DNA of 64,000 nt from Alisma plantago-aquatica (lineage: Eukaryota > Streptophyta > Magnoliopsida > Alismatales > Alismataceae), in NCBI GenBank assembly GCA_963693085.1, contig OY856412.1:1125066744-1125130743 (forward strand), given 5' to 3'. Position 1 is the stretch's first letter. Each line of letters starts with the position of its first letter. Under the pieces are notes generated by a model. The model saw only the letters and a program-made list of their open reading frames with translations. It did not search any database and was not told the DNA's origin. Shown one piece after another: positions 42,412 through 54,123 of the stretch. Made by a program: the position numbers and the translations under genes.

Positions 42412-45019
42412 CTAAAGGCACTCGACCTAGCTAGTTAGTTTTTCTTTGACTCTTCCTACTAACCTCATCATTGCTATTATTTATTCATTATTCTTTGCAT
42501 TCTTTATGTATATTTCCTTACTAACTTGTTCTCTTTTGTTAGGTTTTGCCTTGTGCATGTGACAAGCCACTCAGGGAACACAAGATGGAAGGCCAAAATG
42601 CATGAACCCATCCATGTCCTCCACTTCCCTACCTCCAAGGCTATCCTAAGCCATACACACCCCACCACCTCCATCACCACAACCTTCCCACCAGTTCACC
42701 TTCCGACCTCAATTCCCTCCTCCACCTCAATTCCAAGGGCCATTAACAACAATGCAACTACCACAACTATCACATGCTCCCCTTACTTCCTATGAGAAAA
42801 TGGATATGGTTTCAATCATGGGGTGTGACAAGGTTGTTGAGAAGCTTATCAAGGGAGGGAATCAAGTGGATGAAGATCTTAATGAAGAGCCATTTTTAGA
42901 AAGTCCTTATTCGCAAGTGTCCCATATGATTGAGACCCCTCTCTTTGGTGCCTGTGAAGACCCATTCCTCAAGATAGAGAAAAACTATGGAATGAAAATT
43001 TTGAAGGTCATAAGGCTGATTAAGATCTATAATAATGATCCTCAAGGAGGGAAAATTGCTTAAAAAAACTTGAGAAGCTCACATGACCCTCGGGAAGAAG
43101 ATCAATCAAGGAAAGCATTTGAGAGGATTGCCTATGATGGGGATGCAAACATTTTGTTTTTGGATAATGGTTGACGGTGCAAGAACAACAAGCCCAGCTG
43201 AAGGCATGAAACTCAATGCTTGTGGGAGGCAACCCACCTAGGTTTGGGAATTTTTACCAAGCTTCAATTTTGATACTTTTGCTTTGGTTTTACACTTTCC
43301 AAGAAAACACACACACAGACACTAGACTTGATGGTTTTGTTGTTTGTGAATCATTTTAGAATAGGTGCAATGGAGGAAAGATGATGCATGGAAAAGCCAA
43401 CCAAGGAGAAGGTCATAATTGAAGATAAGATTGTAAATCAGTAGAAAAGCTACAAGAAGGAGATCAACACGGCCATGCTACATAGAACGGCCGTGGTGGA
43501 GGCAATACAAAACGGCCGTAGTGGCCACCACAGCCATGGTGGATATCCCCTTCTCACTGGACACCTTGAGATATCTCTCCCTTGTTGACATTTGTCTACC
43601 ACGACTCCATGCCCCCTACCCTATCATCCTAGACTTCTATTTCATGTTGAGGACAACATGGTTTAAAAGTTTGGGGTGGTAGGGCGGTAAGCCATTTCTC
43701 TATCTCACTTTTCTCTATGTTCCTTGTTCTAAATTTTTTCTCAATATTATCAAATATTATAACCATATCTCATACTTGTGCATCCATACTTTGTGTGCTT
43801 GCTTTGCATACTTGCATGTCATGTAGTTTGCTTTCTTGCAATTTTTGCGTAATTTTCAAAAAAATTGTCCGTTTTGCTATGCTTTGCATATCATGTAGAT
43901 TTTTGCTATTTTTTGCATGTTTTAGGTAGGATTTGCTTGCTTACTACTTTAAGTTCAATAATATAGGCTTAGATGTGATTGAAGGCAACTTGGCACCGTT
44001 TTGGCCAATATTGCCCAAATTTGAGATTTCTTGCCTAAAGTGTGTTTCAACCCAATCTCTACTTTTTGGATTAAAAATGATGACCTTTGACAAATGCAAG
44101 TGAATTTCATTGTTTATTGCTAAGTGGTATCAATTCTTGACTTGTTACATGTGCATCACCTCTCTTGAGTTTGTGAATGATTTGGTTGAATTGTGACTTG
44201 AGCAAGCTATGAGCGCTTAGTGCTTATGAAATCACTTGATAGAAGTATCAATTTCATGTTGTTCATTCATGTGGTGTGGTATTGTTGGATGAAGTGTTGG
44301 ATTAATTTTCATGCAAGAGACCTTATGTTAAGAATCACGCTAATGACCCCTCTTTAACCTGACTTTTCACTCATCATCTTCTTACCTCTCTGCCTCATGA
44401 AAGGATGCCAAAGTGAACATATAAGTCGTGGCCACCTCCAAAAGTTTGGGGTGGCCACATATACATCTCACCGCTTCACTCTCATCACCATATGCCCTAG
44501 CTACTCCAAGGGCAAAGAAAAAGAAAAAAAATGCAAAAATAAAATAAAAGGTGCTCCTGTTTAAGAGCATCTAAGTAAAGAAAGATGAATGCTCTATGAA
44601 ATAGCACTCCAAAAATCTTACTGCAACCCTTTCATACCCATTGAGCTAGGAAACATCAAACCTAGCTCATTTTGCCATTTTCTACAGCCACATGGGTCAT
44701 TTGGTGTGATTTTAACCATAAGGTTGAAAGCATGAAGGTGAAGTAGCACTCCTAGTCATCCTTGATTAATGTCATCATGAAACAGTCTACCCAGAACTAC
44801 ATGAAAGAAATATGGATAGCTTGTGTGTTTTATGCACTATATTTGAAGTTCATATGCTTTGTGCTCTTTTCATGATTGGTTTGTGAAATAAGGAGAGGAG
44901 AGAGGTGGAATGCATGTACTTAGTCACTATTGATCCCATTCAACAACAATCATCCTTTACATTGCATTTGTCATTTCTTGATTGTGGAAAAATTACAGAG
45001 AGATTGAGTTGGAGCATAC
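42412..45019 (+). mobile_element. Internal region of gypsy B (no pol)
   Basis: Only one open stretch stands out, 42752-43063 (103 codons, acidic then basic, EKMDMVSIMGCDKVVEKLIK), without a recognised domain; before it is a P/T-rich Gag-like linker. Then follow a hairpin GTGGGAGGCAACCCAC (43222-43237), CGGCCGTGG palindromes (43465-43550), a first polypurine signal (43646-43679), and about 1.3 kb of noncoding sequence. The element would need Gag and Pol supplied by a relative. Confidence 0.7.
43646..43679 (+). promoter_or_regulatory. First polypurine-like signal of gypsy B
   Basis: TTGAGGACAACATGG then TTTAAAAGTTTGGGGTGG. It is near-identical in form to 45020-45051, which abuts the 3' LTR. 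Confidence 0.65.
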
Positions 45020-45051
45020 TTGAGGACAAGTATGCTTCAAGTTTGGGGTGG
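45020..45051 (+). promoter_or_regulatory. 3' polypurine tract of gypsy B
   Basis: TTGAGGACAAGTATGCTTC then AAGTTTGGGGTGG directly before TGATTTAGACC, the LTR start. Confidence 0.82.
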
Positions 45052-47385
45052 TGATTTAGACCTATTTTAGGGTTTCATCTTGTGTTTTTTTGCATTTCAA
45101 TGACATCTATACATGTTATATTACATGTTATTTCCCTCAATATGCATATTTGTATAAAATGCACTAATGGACATTATTTGCATGTTTTTTAGGCATTTAG
45201 ACCACACTTGATGGAAGAGAGAGAGAGAAGGAGTGATCCTAGGGTTTCTCTACCCTTAGAGAGACCTAAAGTGAAGCCAGATGCTCCCTTAACCTACCCC
45301 TAGTGGCCAAAGATCCATTGAAGTATAGATGTCCAAGAAAATCTAAAGAATCAAGTCAAAGTACTGATCTAGAGACTAGCACGACTGTGGAACCACAAAA
45401 CGGCCGTGCTAGGTCACTTGCAAATCAAGAGAGTCATCCTCAAGTGAAGATAGAATCACCACAGTTGTGCCACATAGAATGACCATGGTGAACTGACCCA
45501 GAACGGGCATTCCACTGAGCACGGTCGTGCTATAGCAGAGGTAGAACAACCATGAAGCAGAGAACAACCTGAGCATTTTGAGCCACCACGGTCGTGCTAC
45601 CCTTACACCACCACGGTCGTGCCAGCTTTAGTATAAAAGTAACCCTCAACCTGTGATTTTCACATTCTAATTCCAATGGTCGTTCTACCCCACCATGACC
45701 ATGCTCACCCCTACCCACCATGACTGTGGTGATGCACCACGGCCGTGCTACTCACAAAACCTAGCTACTTATGCACTGCTTTTCCCATACTACCCCTACT
45801 TGACCTAGTGCTTCTCCCACACCTATATATAGGGGGTGGCAACTATAGGTCGAGGTTAGATACCTCCTACCACCTCTTAGCTCCCCATTCCCCCCTTAGC
45901 CATTACACTCCATTTCCACCTCCATTTCGCTCCATTTCACCATTTACACCATCAAAACCCTAGTGCCCTTCCATTTCCACCCATTTCCACCATCATTTCA
46001 TGCCCCTACACCTTGGAGTAGAGAGGAGGACGCCCAACACCAGCTGAAGTATAGGATTCCTTCATCTACACCGAGCTCCATGGCTTCTTCTATCTCCTTC
46101 TCTTCTCTTTTTGTATTTTGCATTGTTATGAGTAGCTAGGCCCCTTGGGTGGACTGTTTGGGGGAAATTATGTTACTTTGATACCATGTTGGGTAAAAAT
46201 TATATGTAAACATTATGAATTCATTTGGAAATGATTATGTTCTATTTTCATCTTATTCTCCATGAATTGCTTGTTGGTTTGTGTGTGAAATCACCTATGA
46301 ATCTAGGGAAATTGACTATTTGTGGCAATTTTGGGATTTGCCTCTAGGTCTAATTATTGGATCCCTAGGTTGCCTCCCATATTCATAATTTCTAATCAAT
46401 CTCCCTAAGCCTAAGTGAGAGATATAAGTAGCTAGATTAGGTGACTCTAGTGCAATTAGCATGGAGCCTTCTCAAGGCTAGAATGTGGGGGAATTGGGGT
46501 CCAAATCCCTAATTTCACCTCCTCATTACTACCCTCGACCCCTAATTGCCCTAGGAATGTCTAATCTAGAAACGTAGACTTGACTGGACTCTAATTGAAT
46601 TGAACCTAACCCCAAACCCAGTTGAGCCTCGCAAGGGTAATATGAGTTGTTAGGGACTAGTTCCCCTATACATATCCTATCTTATCCATGGCCAGTTTGT
46701 AGCTTAGGTCAATTCATTAGTATCTAGTTAATCTAAATGGATGAGTAATGCTTGCATGTTATCACCCCCAACCTCGTTGACAAGTTTATACCCCTAAACA
46801 ACCCACACCTCTCTTTATTTCTTTGAAACCCTAGTTTTCATCTTGCTTAGCTAGTTTTAGCTTAGTTAGCTCTTTTCTTGCCTAGTTAGCTTCTTGTCAT
46901 GCTCTTGCTTTTTTCTAGATAGCTTAGGTCTTCACTCTTGATCTTTTACTTCTCTCTTGCTTGCCTTTGTGTAATTTGCCTTTCAATATCTAGCTTAGTC
47001 TTTTCATGCTTAATTAGTCTTAATCTAGTCTAGGGTTAACTTAGATTTCATTCTTGCCTTTAATTGCTTTGTTTCTCACCTTGGTTTAACAATCAAATCA
47101 CCTCTAAGCCCTTAACTCTAGTCTTCACAGTAGGAACCTAGTAAATCTAACCTAGCTCTAGTGCCCCCTTTTCTCCCTGTGGATCGACCCTATACTTGTC
47201 ACCCTCCTATACTACGACACAACCCCGTGCAATTGCAGGATAGTGTTCTGGTAGACGTAGGTGTGTTTAAGTCTAGGTTATTATAAATTTTGAAATTGAA
47301 TCCACTTGTGTGCCTCCATCCGTAGAGTTTCATCTACTCAAATCTCAATTGAGTAGTGTGTAATGCCATTAACAGGAGCACACCA
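45052..47385 (+). repeat. 3' LTR of gypsy B
   Basis: 2334 bp, uninterrupted, TGATTTAGACC to GGAGCACACCA. TATA box TATATATAG at 45824-45832, preceded by the CGGYCGTG palindrome array (45375-45750). It gives the reference against which the insertions in the 5' LTR were recognised. Confidence 0.88.
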
Positions 47386-49038
47386 TTATTGTGGAAGGTT
47401 GATAGACAACAATAACACATAAGATCAGAGTGTGAGTTGGTTGATGACTAAATATCATTAGTCATGATATGGAAATATCAAACCAAGCACACATCTACAT
47501 GTTAGAGAATGGTGTATCAGATCGACCCACCATGAGACTAACACATGGAAGCCATCATCAAGGAAGTCATAGTTAGCTCTCACAACGATGGTGGTGGTTG
47601 TGGTTCTTAGACCTCAAATCACTACACTCATCACATGTCATTGGGTATACTTTGACATCATCAAACACAGTCCAAAAACATGGGTTGTTATAATGGTGAT
47701 GATTGGGTGACTTTGGCACATAGGGACTGACTGTGAGTGATAAATATGGGATTCGTCTCTCCGACAGGTGTATGATATCCAAGGCATCTTGATTAGCGAG
47801 ACTGAGAAAAGTATGGCCATACACATGTGAGTCAATATGATATATTGGGCTTACATATATCTCATGCAGTCTGCTCTGGTTTAAGGAACAAGATTGAATA
47901 ATAATGAGGATGACTGCTCCATTCCTCTAGTTCAATCTGGATATCAGTGACAAAGGAACTATACAAACACTGTAACCATACACAGATTGTAGGTTTAAGT
48001 TTCTCCCCGACTTTCCATTCACTTGGGTAGCAGTGACGTGTGACTAGGCACCACTCTTTACTTGTGATGTCATAAGCTAGTTATGGACATTCACTACCAA
48101 CGTGATATGGGACCTATAGGGCCACACACATAGGAACTCATCTAGAAGAAGACTTTGATCTTCAATGATAATTGAATTAAGTACTAAGGTGTTTAGGTAC
48201 TCAATTCAAACAATTGATCGATGGATTGGCTGACTAAACTGCCAAACGACCATCTCACTAGGTGAGACAATCATTTGGGAAGCCAACCAAACATCTCAAG
48301 TGTTAAGATGACCATTTGGGTTGTCAACCAGATCAAAAATTGAATTGGCTTAGTTTTGCCCTATGAATCGACCAATTCAAGATGTTGAACCAATAGGCTG
48401 GAATCGAACTCACCAGACGGCCATCTAAAGTGAGATGGGCATCTCGCTTGTGTGGGACGGCCCGGTTGGGATGAACAAAAATTCTAGAGTTTTCCCAAAC
48501 TCGTTTCAATTGCACATAGTTGGGGTGCAAGTAAATTAATGGATGACATTAATTAGGAAAGAATTTGCCAATTCATATCTGATCGAGAAAGAGCAAAATG
48601 ACCGTCTCACATCCCAAATGAATGTTTTTCTTAGTGAATGATCATCTTGTGTGCTATATGACCATCTCACTTGGAGAGACGACCATTTTTTCACACGTAT
48701 GTTGTGAAACTTTTAGAAAAGTTGCAAAAATTCAAGATATGCTTGTCCTTTTAACTCCCGCTTTAGTCTTGCACTAGTTGGGGACTGGGAACCCTGACCC
48801 TAACCCCTCCTATATATAGAGGGGTATTGGGGGCTTCCTAGAGCACAACTACTACACAGACAATTGAGAATTCGTTGCTATAACAAGTGTTGTCATCTCT
48901 GGTTGTGGTAACCACGAGAGCCTAGGCAAGTCCTACCCTATTAGGGAGGAATAGACATGGGAGAGCAACAACTGAGGATCATTATTGTGGGATAGCATGT
49001 TGGTGACTAGTACACCAATGAGAGGGACAACTCCTTCC

Positions 49039-50641
49039 TGTTGGATCCTAGATGGGTGATTAGATGCTCTAGAGGGGGGGTGAATAGAGCTGAAAGCACT
49101 TACACAAAATTCATTAAACCTTCAAAATATATGACAAGATAAGGTTGCTAAATGGGTAATTTGAGTGCAACTAAATCATGCATAGCAAGGATAAGAGAGA
49201 TTGAACATGCACCAATTAGACAAGCTATTTAGAGTGGTTCCACACTTCAAACTAGAAGTGTGTCAGTCCACTTGCCTAGAGAGGTCAACCTCTAGGACTT
49301 CAAACAATTGCACTCTTATATTCATTAATAAGACATACAATACATGACCAACAAAGGACTTACCTATCCAATACAAAGAGTCTTCAACCTTACCAAGGAA
49401 TTACCCACTTTGCAAGAGCCTTCGGCCTTCTCCAAGGACTTACCCACTCTTGCACAAGTCTTCGGCCTTGCAGGAATTACCCACTCTTGTTGGATTTTCC
49501 GCCTTTGACTTCACCTTCACTCGGAGAAGCTTTCCACCAAGGTCTTACCTACTTGAGCTTGAGTCTTTTGCCTTCTCCAAGGGCTTACCCACTCTAGCTC
49601 CAAGTCTTCTGCCTTGATCTTCACCAAGGGACTCCTTCCCTTGTTCTTCTTCACCTCTCTTGGACAAGAGAGAGAACCTTCATCTTCATGATTGCAAATG
49701 ATAGAAGGGGAGGTGGTGGAAGTGAGAGCCTCACAAGATATACAAATAGGACTAGCTCTCTTACAGATTTCCTACTCACTCTAATGGATGTAGCAATTGA
49801 TTAAGCTTAGAGAGAGAGAGGAGGCTGTAGGAAGTACTCAACTATAGAATAGGAACCTCATAAAGAGTTTGCAATGAATGCTCAACCTTGGAATGAAGCC
49901 CAAGGGGTCCTATTTATAGCTGGGGATGCCTCTTAGCCTTTGGGAACACTTGTGAACGAAAACTAGTCATTTTGTGGCTTGCAACAGATCTATTTTCACT
50001 TGTTGCAACTCCACAACGACTAGAAACACTTTTCTGCACTTTTTTGTACAGTGCATTCGATCGAGTTTCTATATGTGTAACTCGATCGATCAAGTAGCAG
50101 GCAGCCCGATATTGAAATGATCGGTCGAGTTTGTTCTGAGGAAACTCGACCGACCATTCCAATTGGAACTGGCCTACTACCCAATCAGTCGAGTTCTGTG
50201 AGTGCACAACTCGACCGATGCAATCTTCAGAAAATCGACCAAGGTTGATCGGTCGAGTTTCAGGGTGGGAAACTCGACCGAACAAGTGCCTGTAATTGAT
50301 TTTCAAAGTTGCATTAAAAGTGCTCTAATATTCGATCTAAGTGTTCCTGATATTTTTCTAAGCTTAATTACAAGTAATACAATCATTACAAGTGATTTAC
50401 AACATGATTCTAATGGATATACATCATATTACAAAAATGTGCACTTGTATGACTTTGACTTGTCTTTTCTCCAATTTGAGATGCGCAAGTTAGGGCAATT
50501 GGAGTGTGTCTATACCTAATATGAAATTACTCAAGTAGAGACATTAGACACCAATATGTGGAATGGTTAGTCATCATCAAAACACGGGTTTAGTCAATTT
50601 AGACGTGAGTCAACATTGACCTAATTGACCTTGAGTCAACA
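49039..50641 (-). mobile_element. Solo LTR of copia E (minus strand)
   Basis: 1603 bp, flanked by CTTCC at 49034-49038 and 50642-50646. On the minus strand it reads TGTTGACTCAAGGTC at the start and GGATCCAACA at the end, as the LTR at 17640-19169. No internal region, so it is a solo LTR. TATA box (TATAAATAG on the minus strand) at 49910-49918. Contains GTGAATAGAG next to a GGGGGGG run typical of such LTR ends. Confidence 0.9.
50045..50285. repeat. Four inverted repeats GGTCGAGTTT/AAACTCGACC in E solo LTR
   Basis: Four hairpin-forming pairs: about 50050-50085, 50121-50155, 50185-50220 and 50248-50282. The second and fourth have perfect 10-bp arms around a 9-12 base loop. Degenerate forms occur in the other E LTRs (13010-13210 and 17970-18185). 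Confidence 0.85.
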
Positions 50642-51032
50642 CTTCCCGCCTGTTCCTACAGGACGACAAGAGTTTTAGTTGGTCTGTGTGGACTACTCTA
50701 GAGGTAGGAGTCTGTTGGTTGCTGCTAGGAGGGCAACGTCAACTCGCAGTCTGTGGCGAGATATAAGGAGCCACTACAGCAGTTGTCTAAGTCTGATGTC
50801 TGTGGAGTAGTCAGACGAGTCTAAGTGTGACTAGGAGCTGCACATATACCGTCCAAGATAGATTGCACATATACATCAATGAGGATTGTCTCTAGATTTG
50901 CTCTAGGACCAGGTATATATTCGCAAAACCATCCTTCCCATTGCATAATTATTGACATGATCTACATGTTAATGGGAAATATGTCAGTAATTTTTTGTTT
51001 CTGCTGCCTATCTGATGTCGTATTTCCCTACA

Positions 51033-51560
51033 GATCTCACATATGTTCTCATGTGTAGGATCTGAAAGGAAGTAGGCCTTTTGGGAAAAGACGAGGTGGA
51101 ACAGTGAGTTTCTAATGGCACAAGAGTTGCAGCTAGCGCAGTTGAAACTTATAGTATATCTCTTCCCACAAGGCTTGTATAGTATATCTCTTCCCACAAG
51201 GCTTGTAATAGAATTAAAGAACTGCTATTATGTACCTGCTACAAATAGAAACATCATTTATGTATCTTTTATTGATAAGGATACATTTGAATACCATATT
51301 AAAAATGGTCAATGTTCTATTTCAAAAAATGAGATCTTTTATGGCAGTGCCCCAATGTCTTATGGTCTTTACTTGTTAGATCTAAAGACAGATGTTTATA
51401 ACATGAGTACCACATGACTAAAACTCAACAACTCAAACAAAACACACCTTTGGCATTGTCACCTAGGGCATATAAATGAGAATTACATATCTAGACTCCA
51501 TAAGGATGGTTATCTAGACTCTTTTGATCTAGAATCAATGGAGACATGTGAACTTGTTTA
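51033..51560 (+). pseudogene. Protease C-terminus and pre-integrase region, copia D
   Basis: Continues the frame cut at 24786: SHICSHV, stop, DLKGSRPFGKRRGG, then LVIELKNCYYVPATNRNIIY, FIDKDTFEYHIKNGQCSISK and YGLYLLDLKTDVYNMSTT. These match the protease end and the GAG-pre-integrase zinc region of copia polyproteins. LWHCHLGH-like residues follow (HLWHCHLGHINENYISRLHK, in part). Several stops. Confidence 0.8.
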
Positions 51561-52400
51561 TTGAGAAAGATGGCTAAGACCCCTTTCACTGGTAACAATG
51601 AGAGGGCTAGTGATAAATTAGGAATCATACATATTGATGTGTGTGGACCTTTTAGAATAATCGCTAAAGGTGGGTATCAGTACTTCATTACCTTCACTGA
51701 TGGCTTCAGTAGGTATGGCTATGTTTATTTATCAAAAAATAAGTCAAAAACTCTTGAAAGTTTAAGGAGTTGATGAATGAAGTACAAAACCAACTTGATA
51801 AAAGTATTAAAGCATTTTGTTCCGATCGAGGTGGAGAATACTTGAACCAAAAGTTTGAGAACCTTCTTAAATCCCATGGGATTGTATTCTAATGGACTCC
51901 ACCTGGAACAACACAATATAATGGTGTGTTAGAAAGAAGGAATCAAACATTGTTAGATATGGTGTGATCAATGATGAGTTTAACTGAGCTTTCGACTACC
52001 TTCTAGAGGTTTTCTCTATAAACTACCACATTTACACTAAACCGAGTACCATCTAAATCAATTCAAAAGACAACATATGAGATATGGCATGAGAAACATC
52101 CCAAAGTGTCTTTTATGAGGATTTGGGGATGTGAAGCTTATGTTAAGATAATGTTTCTTGATAAGCTTGGTCCTAAATCTGATAAATGTTATTTTGTTTG
52201 ATATCCTAAAGAAATAAGAGGATATTGCTTTTATTCCCAATCTGACAAAAAAGTGTTTATTGCCAGAGATGCTGCACTCCTTGGGATGGATTTCATTTCC
52301 AAAGGTATCAGTGGGAGGAAAGTGGAACTCGAAGAGGTTCGAGACCAACAAGAGAGCATTGAATTGATAGATGAACAAGAGGAACCAAGAGAATCATAAG
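51561..52400 (+). pseudogene. Integrase, copia D
   Basis: KTPFTGNNERASDKLGIIHI then DVCGPFRIIAKGGYQYFITF gives the first catalytic Asp. The second is in CSDRGGEYLNQ and the Glu in LERRNQTLLDMV. Then IWGCEAYVKIM and KCYFV, the usual C-terminal run. At least five stops (for example before WTPPGTTQYNG) and one frameshift near 51770 break it. Confidence 0.82.
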
Positions 52401-52559
52401 ATGTTGTGGGATCTCAAATTCCTCAAGTTACACATGAACCTCATAGATCCAATAGGATACACCTTGTGTTTAAAAGATTTGGATATCTTGTAACTCAAGA
52501 AGGCAATGAATTGGTCATATATGATGAGCCAATAACCTATCAAGATGATATAGAGGAAC

Positions 52560-53600
52560 CATAGTATGAGAAATGGCTTAAATCCATGAAATCTGAGATG
52601 GATTCCATGTACACCAACAAGTTTTAGACCTTGGTGGATCCACCTAAAGGGGTAAAACCCATAGGGTGCAAGTGGGTATTCAAAAAGAAGACTAACGTGG
52701 ATGGAAAAGTTCAAATATATTAGGGTAGATTGGTTGCAAAGGGTTTCAGACAAGTTCAAGGTGTTGACTATAAAGAAACCTTTTCTCTAGTGGCCATAAT
52801 TAAGTCCATCAAGATCATGCTTGGTATTACAACTTATCATGACCATGAGATTTGGAAGATGGATGTTAAAACCTCATTCCTTAATTAGAATCTAGTTGAG
52901 GATGTGTATATGACACAATTTGAGGGTTTTATGGATACAAAGTTTGCAAATGAAGTCTGTAAGCTACAAAGGTCAATCTATGGATTGAAGCAAGCATCTC
53001 GGAGCTGGAATCTTCATTTTGATGAGATGATCAAAGAGTTTGTCTTTATTCAAAATGAAGATGAACCTTGTGTGTACAAGAAGGTTAGTGGGATCATAGT
53101 GACATTCCTCATACCATATGCAGATGACATATTGTTGATGGGGAATGTCATCCCTAATTTACAAAAGTTAAATGCATGGATTGGAAATATGTTTTCTATG
53201 AAAGACTTGGTAGAAACATCCTACACCTTGGGGATAAATATCTATATAGAGAGAGATCAAAAAGGTTTCTTGGACTAAGTCAAAGCACATACATTGATAA
53301 AGTGTTGAAGCGATTCAACATGGAGAACTCAAAGAGGGGAAATCTACCTATGCGTCATGGTGTCCCCATCTCTAGAGCTCAGTGTCCCAGTTCTTATGAA
53401 GAAAGGGAATACATGAGTTTGATTCCATGTGACTCATCTATTGGATCTATCACATATGCAATGTTATGTACCCGTTCAGATGTCTTGTATGGCTTGAGCA
53501 TGATGAGAAAATATCAGTCAGACCCAAGTGATGCTCACTGTATAGCCATGAAGAAGATCCTCAAGTACTTGAGAAGGACTGAGGAATTGTTCTTAGTCTA
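52560..53600 (+). pseudogene. Reverse transcriptase, copia D
   Basis: EKWLKSMKSEMDSMYTNKF, then GCKWVFKKKTNVDGKVQ, RLVAKGFRQVQGVDYKETFS, WKMDVKTSFLN, LQRSIYGLKQASRSWNLHFD and the catalytic PYADDILLMGN (Y-A-D-D; usual Y-V-D-D) at about 53113-53145. The frame changes near 53220-53280, and the rest reads SKRFLGLSQSTYIDKVLKRF and ITYAMLCTRSDVLYGLSM. Broken by several stops. Confidence 0.85.
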
Positions 53601-54120
53601 GAATGGAGAGGAAGAGTTGGTGGTAAAGGGTTACACCAATGCAAGCTCCCAGACTGATCAAGATGATTACAAATCACGATCAAGATTTATGTTTTGCCTA
53701 AATAATAGAGTTGTAAGATGGAAAAGTTCCAAGCAAGAGACAATTGTTGATTCTACAATAGAGGCAGAGTATATTATTGCATCGAATGCAGCAAAGGAGG
53801 CTATATGGATCAAGAAGTTCATCTCTAAACTTGGGGTTGTTCCAAGCATCAACGACACAATAGATCTATATTGTGACAACAATGGAGCTATTGCACAAGC
53901 TAAGTGACGCAGATTGCATCATCACTCAAAGCATATACAAAGGCAATTCCATCTCATACAGGAGATCGTATAGTGAGGAGATGTAAAGATTTGTAGAGTA
54001 CCAATTGAGAACAATGCTTTTAACCCCTTGACAAAGGCACTTACACATCAGAAGCATGATGGTCATGTTAGGTCACTCGGAATGAGATTCATTGGTGATT
54101 GACTCTAAATGCAAGTGGGA
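53601..54120 (+). pseudogene. RNase H and 3' end of pol, copia D
   Basis: GYTNASSQTDQDDYKSRSRF, VVRWKSSKQETIVDSTIEAE and DTIDLYCDNNGAIAQAK cover the RNase H core with its acidic residues (first Asp changed to Asn in YTNAS). After 53907 the frame runs through degraded H-x-x-R-H-H-S-K-H-I and KALTHQKHDGH-type sequence to the end. A purine tract GCAAGTGGGAG lies just before the 3' LTR (about 54110-54121). Confidence 0.8.
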
Positions 54121-54123
54121 GTT

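Larger units (their letters stand above)
25051..47385 (+). mobile_element. Gypsy B: large non-autonomous LTR element
   Basis: Begins TGATTCTGCCC and ends GAGCACACCA, flanked by TTATT on both sides (25046-25050 and 47386-47390). LTRs are about 2.33 kb; the internal region is only about 2.66 kb (42387-45051) and has no recognisable protease, RT or integrase. A tRNA-Asp-type primer site and a polypurine tract place it in Ty3/gypsy. The 5' LTR carries two later insertions, element C and a Cassandra-type TRIM. Confidence 0.85.
24791..51032 (+). mobile_element. Solo LTR of family D inserted in D protease, itself split
   Basis: Starts TGTTGATATGTATGCCC and ends TTTCCCTACA, flanked by GATCT at 24786-24790 and 51033-51037. 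No internal region lies between these ends, so it is a solo LTR. Its own parts are 24791-25050, 47391-49038 and 50647-51032 (about 2.29 kb); elements B and a solo LTR of E interrupt it. A TATA box (TATATATAG) is at 48811. A solo LTR arises by recombination between the two LTRs of one element. Confidence 0.88.
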
